DNA from: Caprella mutica
Lineage: Eukaryota; Arthropoda; Malacostraca; Amphipoda; Caprellidae
Direction of reading: 5' to 3'
Length of the DNA: 64,000 nt
Assembly (NCBI GenBank): GCA_947561585.1
Contig: CANNZV010002361.1
Location: forward strand, 1-64,000
The notes below the pieces were generated by a model. It was not told where the DNA came from and searched no databases. It saw nothing but the letters and a program-made list of their open reading frames with translations. The position numbers and the translations under genes are program-made. Below, piece after piece: positions 59,253 to 64,000 of the stretch (the first letter of the stretch is position 1; each line of letters begins with the position of its first letter).

Positions 59253-61597
59253 TTGATTTTGTTACACTTTTACGATACATTTTCTTTGATTAAAAAATTT
59301 TGAGAGAAATTCAAAATTGGTGTAACTATTCTATATTACATTGTAATTCATATTTTATTTTAATATCACGATATATTTCACTATATAGCTATGAGCCACC
59401 ATCTTATAATAGAGTAATCTTTATTTTACCAAATTATATTAACATTTATATAAAATATTTTAGGAGATCCTGGATCTAGTGATATTCTGAGTGAAAAAAG
59501 AACCGTGATTTTGAAGTGCTGACCTAGAGAAGATCATAGGTAATTATTGATGGTGCTTTAAAAGTTATCAGTACAAAATATAATTTAATTATCATTTCTT
59601 AATATGTTATATGATTATAGTTAGGCTTAAATGGGACTTCAGTTGTCTGCAGAAGCAATAGTGACATCTGCTAATCCAATGATTGATTCGTTTCTCCTTT
59701 GTGGCAGAGATATATTATTAATGTGATTCACTGAAGAATTTAAGTGTAATTGAAGAATTGAAACATGACATGTCAAAGAAAGCATACTGACAAGGGTGTG
59801 CTTATCTTATCAATAGCCTACCATATTTACTCAATGAGCTAATTTGCCACCACTTTTCATTTCATTAGCCCTTTATGGACATTTGGTACTGATAATTGAC
59901 GTTCATAAGTGACTTATTACCTGTGTCCACAAGTAATAAGTACCAAACCATCAACAATCTCTATATTTATATTCATTTTCTCAATTAGGTAGAACGTCAG
60001 CAATGTTTTTCTTCTTTATTGATAGGAAAATAATAAAATAAAGTGGCGTAGAAGAATACACATATAACGTATTTCCATACCTTTACCATTGCATTTAAAT
60101 AAACAAAAAATCAAATTTTAGATAATTTCGAAAAGATGTAACTTTTCGAAATTATTCACTTTAAACTTACCTCGTTGCTGAATGAATAAATTGAATTTAT
60201 TCTGCTCGATTTGTCTGACAAATTACTTGGTTAGAATGTTTGTCTATGTACTGAGTTCGTAGATTTGAAAACACATATGAAACACTGTTCAAAAATACAT
60301 TTGTCTCAATTCTACAACTGAACATCAGCACTCATGACTCTGGCAATCTTTTGTAGCTCTATTGAACTTGACCAGTGTTTCGTAAGATTTGATAATTGAA
60401 TATTTTTTAAAGCAGTAACTGTAATTATTATTACTCTTTAAACGTCTGACTAAAAACAGTTTTAATATATTTAAAATATAAATTTATGCAAGAATTAAGA
60501 TGAAGAAGAGATTGAGGCTGAATAACGACCACTATTTCATGAATCATTATTTGAATAAATTCATGACGAAAAAATTTAAAACCCGTACAGTAAAGTTCAT
60601 CAATCTCAATTTACTGTTTCAAAAAGTTGAGTTTTATAATTTTCACAATTCTAATATTATTTTATTATATTATGAATGAAGAACATTTCAAAAAATCTAT
60701 TGTTTATGATTCATGAGAGTTTCATGTGTACTCATAAATTAAGCAGTTGATTATAAATACTTCATAATGAAAAATTCATAAAAAATGTATATATTTAATA
60801 GAAGAAAAAAAAAACTTTCAGTATTAAACTCTTGGATGATTGTGAGAGAAAACCCATCTTCACTGTGTTTTTCATCTTCCTACATACAATCTAAAGAAAT
60901 TCACTGAGTAAAAACATGTAAATATCAAAGAGAAGAACGTAGCGTGTAATTTTGGCATCTCATCTAAATGCAAATTACGGATCAAAGGAAGTTTATTGCG
61001 GCATATAAAGTTACGCATGACTCACATGCTTTAAATGAAGAGAACCTTTCAGCTCTGGTGATACAAAGAAATTTGTTACAGAAACACTTCGAAAAGGTCG
61101 GAAAAACAAGGGTGGATAGTTAAGGTTACCAATAGGATAAGAAAATGAATTTATTGGAAATTAAATGAATCGTATTATTTGTTGATTCAACTTAAGTTTC
61201 TGAATATACAGACCTTGATTTCTTTACTATTCTCATGATATATTTTATTTTCAAAAATAAATCCTCTGAATGAATTTTACTAAATTAATTAAATCTATGA
61301 ATGAAATAATGAGATCAATGATAATTATTATTTGGCTATATGCAGTATAATTCAATATAATTTGTTTTAGTTATTTTTTTATGAAAGCTGACTTGAAGTA
61401 AAATACCTATTATAATTATTATTATATGCTATGGGAAGGAGCACTGTGGTCTGACTGTAGGCCTGGTAGAGGAAAACTTATTCTATAAAAAAATGTTTGA
61501 CCCAAAGGTTATTGCATAAATTTGAAGGATAGACCTGCATTAGAATGATAAATTCACAAGATTTAATATAATAAGATAAAGAAATATCTGGCAACGT
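59253..61597. other. No gene recognised
   Basis: AT-rich sequence. A perfect 14-bp-arm hairpin occurs at 60122-60155 (ataatttcgaaaag, loop atgtaa). A weaker stem with acttattac arms lies near 59910-59940. Confidence 0.55.
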
Positions 61598-62896
61598 GGC
61601 CGGTAAATTCCACCGCGGAGAGTTCACCCGCGGAAAGTTCCACCAGGAAGATTCCACCGCGGAAGATTTCACCGGCGTTAAATGCAAGATGTGAAAAATT
61701 CCACAGCGGAAGATTCCACCATTTTGAAAAAAATATACAAAAAAAAGTATGAATAAACAGTTTATTTTTAGTCTAAGTAATTTATAATTATAAATGAACA
61801 AATCTTCCTTTCAAATATAAAACAATTAATAATCCATCATATAGGCATTAAATATTAAACTGGTTAATTGTGACAGAATATGAAGCTTGTATTGACAACT
61901 CCTGTGGCAACACTGCTAAATTTAGCTTCAACAGAAACATTAAAGTTCAAATTTTAATATTTGATACAAACATAAATTTTCTTAGGTTTAATTATTTAAA
62001 GGGTTTAAAGCATGTTTTTAATGTCTATTACTTTAGAGTCAATTTAAATCAGAGACCTGCTGAACCGAATTTATATTAAGATATTGCATATCTAAAGAAA
62101 CTCTGTACGTGTTTATGTGAGTTTTGAAGTTAGGATTTTTATTCGTGTGTCTGTGGTTTCAGTTCAAAGCTAGTTAATGTACCGCTATTTACCTGCTTAA
62201 CTCTATGTTCCAAATTTAGTTGAAACGCATTATATTTAAACTTTATTTTGTAATAGTTTCAATAGAGATTATTAAACAGTTACTGAAAGTTTCAGCTTTG
62301 TAATTTTCATTTTTATTTTAAAATATATCGATACCATAATTAAATATTTCATTACAATACGTGTCCAATTTATTCTTTAATTCCACCTATAAATCGTCGC
62401 TGATTTGAATTGAAATATATATTGGTACGTTTAAAAACTTGGGTTATAGATTATATATATAAAATAATATTCTTTATTTTAGTTTCAACATATATAAATT
62501 ATATATATAAATAAAGGAGAATCAAACATAATCTTAATGGTTAGTCACTATATTTACACTATATAATTTTTTTATATTATTATAAATTTAATTGATTCAT
62601 ATTTACAAGATCGTTTGATTTGTCTATTATTTCGTATTCTCGCCTCAGCTTATCTTTTAGCCCATGCATGTCTTGACATAACACATTTTTATAATTTCTT
62701 AACTTTTTAATCAATGAATCATTTTTCTTTAAATCAGTTAATAATAAATGTTATACCTTCTGTAAAAGAAATACATTATTAATCGGTGGAATCTTCCGTG
62801 GTGGAATTTTCCGGTGGTGGAATATTCTGTGGTAGAACTTACCAGCGGTGGAATTTTCCTGGTGGAACTTTCCGTGGTGGAATTTTCCGCGGGGGA
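61598..62896. mobile_element. Second foldback-like structure (tentative)
   Basis: The left arm (61598-61731) has about seven degenerate units of ccaccgcggaagatt; the right arm (62783-62896) has about seven units of ggtggaatcttccgt, the inverted form. About 1.05 kb of AT-rich sequence lies between. I did not find unique inverted sequence beyond the units, nor a target duplication, so this could also be two independent arrays. Confidence 0.5.
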
Positions 62897-64000
62897 ATAT
62901 ATCTTGTACCATATGGCGAAATTATATTAATAGATTTCCCTATTACATTTATTGTTAAACGAAGTTTATCTTAATACACACTTGAATTAACTATTTAACT
63001 AAATACTGATATTGTTATTAATCCAACATTAATATAACACTTCAGTGTAAGCTTGAATAACTGATACTAGAGCGAGAAAATGAAGACATAATATCCTATT
63101 ATAATAATTATTAGCTGAAACAGTAATATGCAATGCAGTGACACAGTTTTCATTAGATAAAGCTACTTCCTGATTTGTAACCTACAAATAATAGAATTAG
63201 TGTATTTATTGTTGCATAAATGATCCTGCCTCACATAGGCGACCTATTTATTTAGATCATATTTAGATGATATTTGCAAGTTTCAACAACTCTGCCGGTC
63301 TTGTCTCACTTGTTGGGATTGAACCAATTTGATTTTGTGAGAGAAGCTGACCTCTAACTGTAATAGCACCCAAAAGGCGCGAATGATTCCTCATTTTTTG
63401 TGGAAGTGATTTTCTTCCTAAGAAACCCCGGCCTCTGTCCATCCACATCGGATATATGAATGTGTTATAACTTTTTTCAGTGCATTACAAGCTTGATTTG
63501 TGCTGCTATGTAATGTCAACAAAGTACGAAGGAACTTATCAGTTTCCAGACTTCCTGTTGGTTCATTGTTAGCAATAAGAAAACGTGTTTTTATTACAGT
63601 TATCTATATCTTGCTACATATATGACTGAGAGAAATGAAAAGAAGATATGCGATGGCAAATAAACATTTTTTCTAAGAAATCTGCACTTCATCTTACCAT
63701 ATATTCAGAACCTCCATCACTACTGAGTATTTCTAGAATGAAAACAAATTGCTTAAATATTTTGTAAACGCTGAAACTTCCAATAGATATGTGACAGATA
63801 TGTTAACTATTATAATTCTACCCTTCAATATAGCCGATCACCAACAAAAAGATTAAGACGCTCTCCATGATCGGAAAACTCAGCAAATATTGATTCGAAC
63901 AGAGTAGACGAAGTAACCATTAATAAAGGATGCATGAGTGGTTGCAAGTGATGAAGCATTCCAGTTGCAATCTGCGGAAGGTTCTCTGCTCGTACGAATT
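62897..64000. other. No gene recognised
   Basis: The minus strand at about 63300-63325 contains ggttcaatccc, a perfect B-box-like match, but no tRNA fold or A box was found. Otherwise nothing identifiable; the window ends in unique sequence. Confidence 0.5.

Noticed and set aside
63300..63325. tRNA gene or tRNA-derived SINE on the minus strand
   Set aside because: Only a B-box-like ggttcaatccc is present; no cloverleaf, A box or second copy was found.

Overview
The window is repeat-dominated, AT-rich nuclear DNA of an animal, most likely an insect. The evidence is an env-bearing gypsy-like (errantivirus-type) retroelement, two Tc1/mariner-superfamily elements of the DD37E and DD37D types, TA-flanked palindromic MITEs, foldback-like elements and a decayed LINE reverse transcriptase. 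I found no confidently recognisable host gene. By my reading about 30% of the window is tandem repeat.

Layout. 1-4977 is a 32-bp minisatellite, interrupted at 4978-17337 by a nearly pristine 12.4-kb LTR element and resuming at 17338-19153. Removing the element plus one copy of its 4-bp target duplication restores the 32-bp unit exactly. 19250-20840 is a DD37E Tc1-like transposon with an open transposase frame. 22384-23670 is a frameshifted LINE fragment. 25128-36432 holds four minisatellite blocks (24-bp, 21-bp, 18-20-bp and about 131-bp units) and two copies of a small palindromic MITE family, one of them containing a third. 37156-43795 is a 15-bp minisatellite with a 1.6-kb internal duplication and one 0.85-kb unique interruption. 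45258-46496 is a dead DD37D mariner-like element with perfect terminal repeats. 50725-51378 is a near-complete palindrome with TA flanks. 51975-52650 is a 14-bp array. 57786-59252 is a foldback-like element with 15-bp repeats at its ends and a candidate 9-bp target duplication. 61598-62896 looks like a second foldback-like structure.

How the retroelement appears to work. A TATA/initiator promoter in the 5' LTR would drive a full-length RNA. Gag (7418-8545) ends in a single UGA followed by CUAG, and pol continues in the same reading frame, so Gag-Pol is probably made by stop-codon readthrough rather than the -1 frameshift usual for errantiviruses. Env has no good ATG of its own. A consensus splice donor just after an ATG at 6677 and an acceptor at 12546 are phase-compatible, so Env is probably made from a spliced RNA. 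The LTRs differ by one substitution and one 13-bp indel, so the insertion is recent.

The least ordinary parts are the UGA-CUAG gag/pol junction, the family of minisatellite blocks bounded by inverted CCAGGTAACATT-like ends, the foldback-like elements, and a roughly 330-bp module shared by two repeat structures 30 kb apart. All protein calls rest on motif reading by eye; no database search was run.
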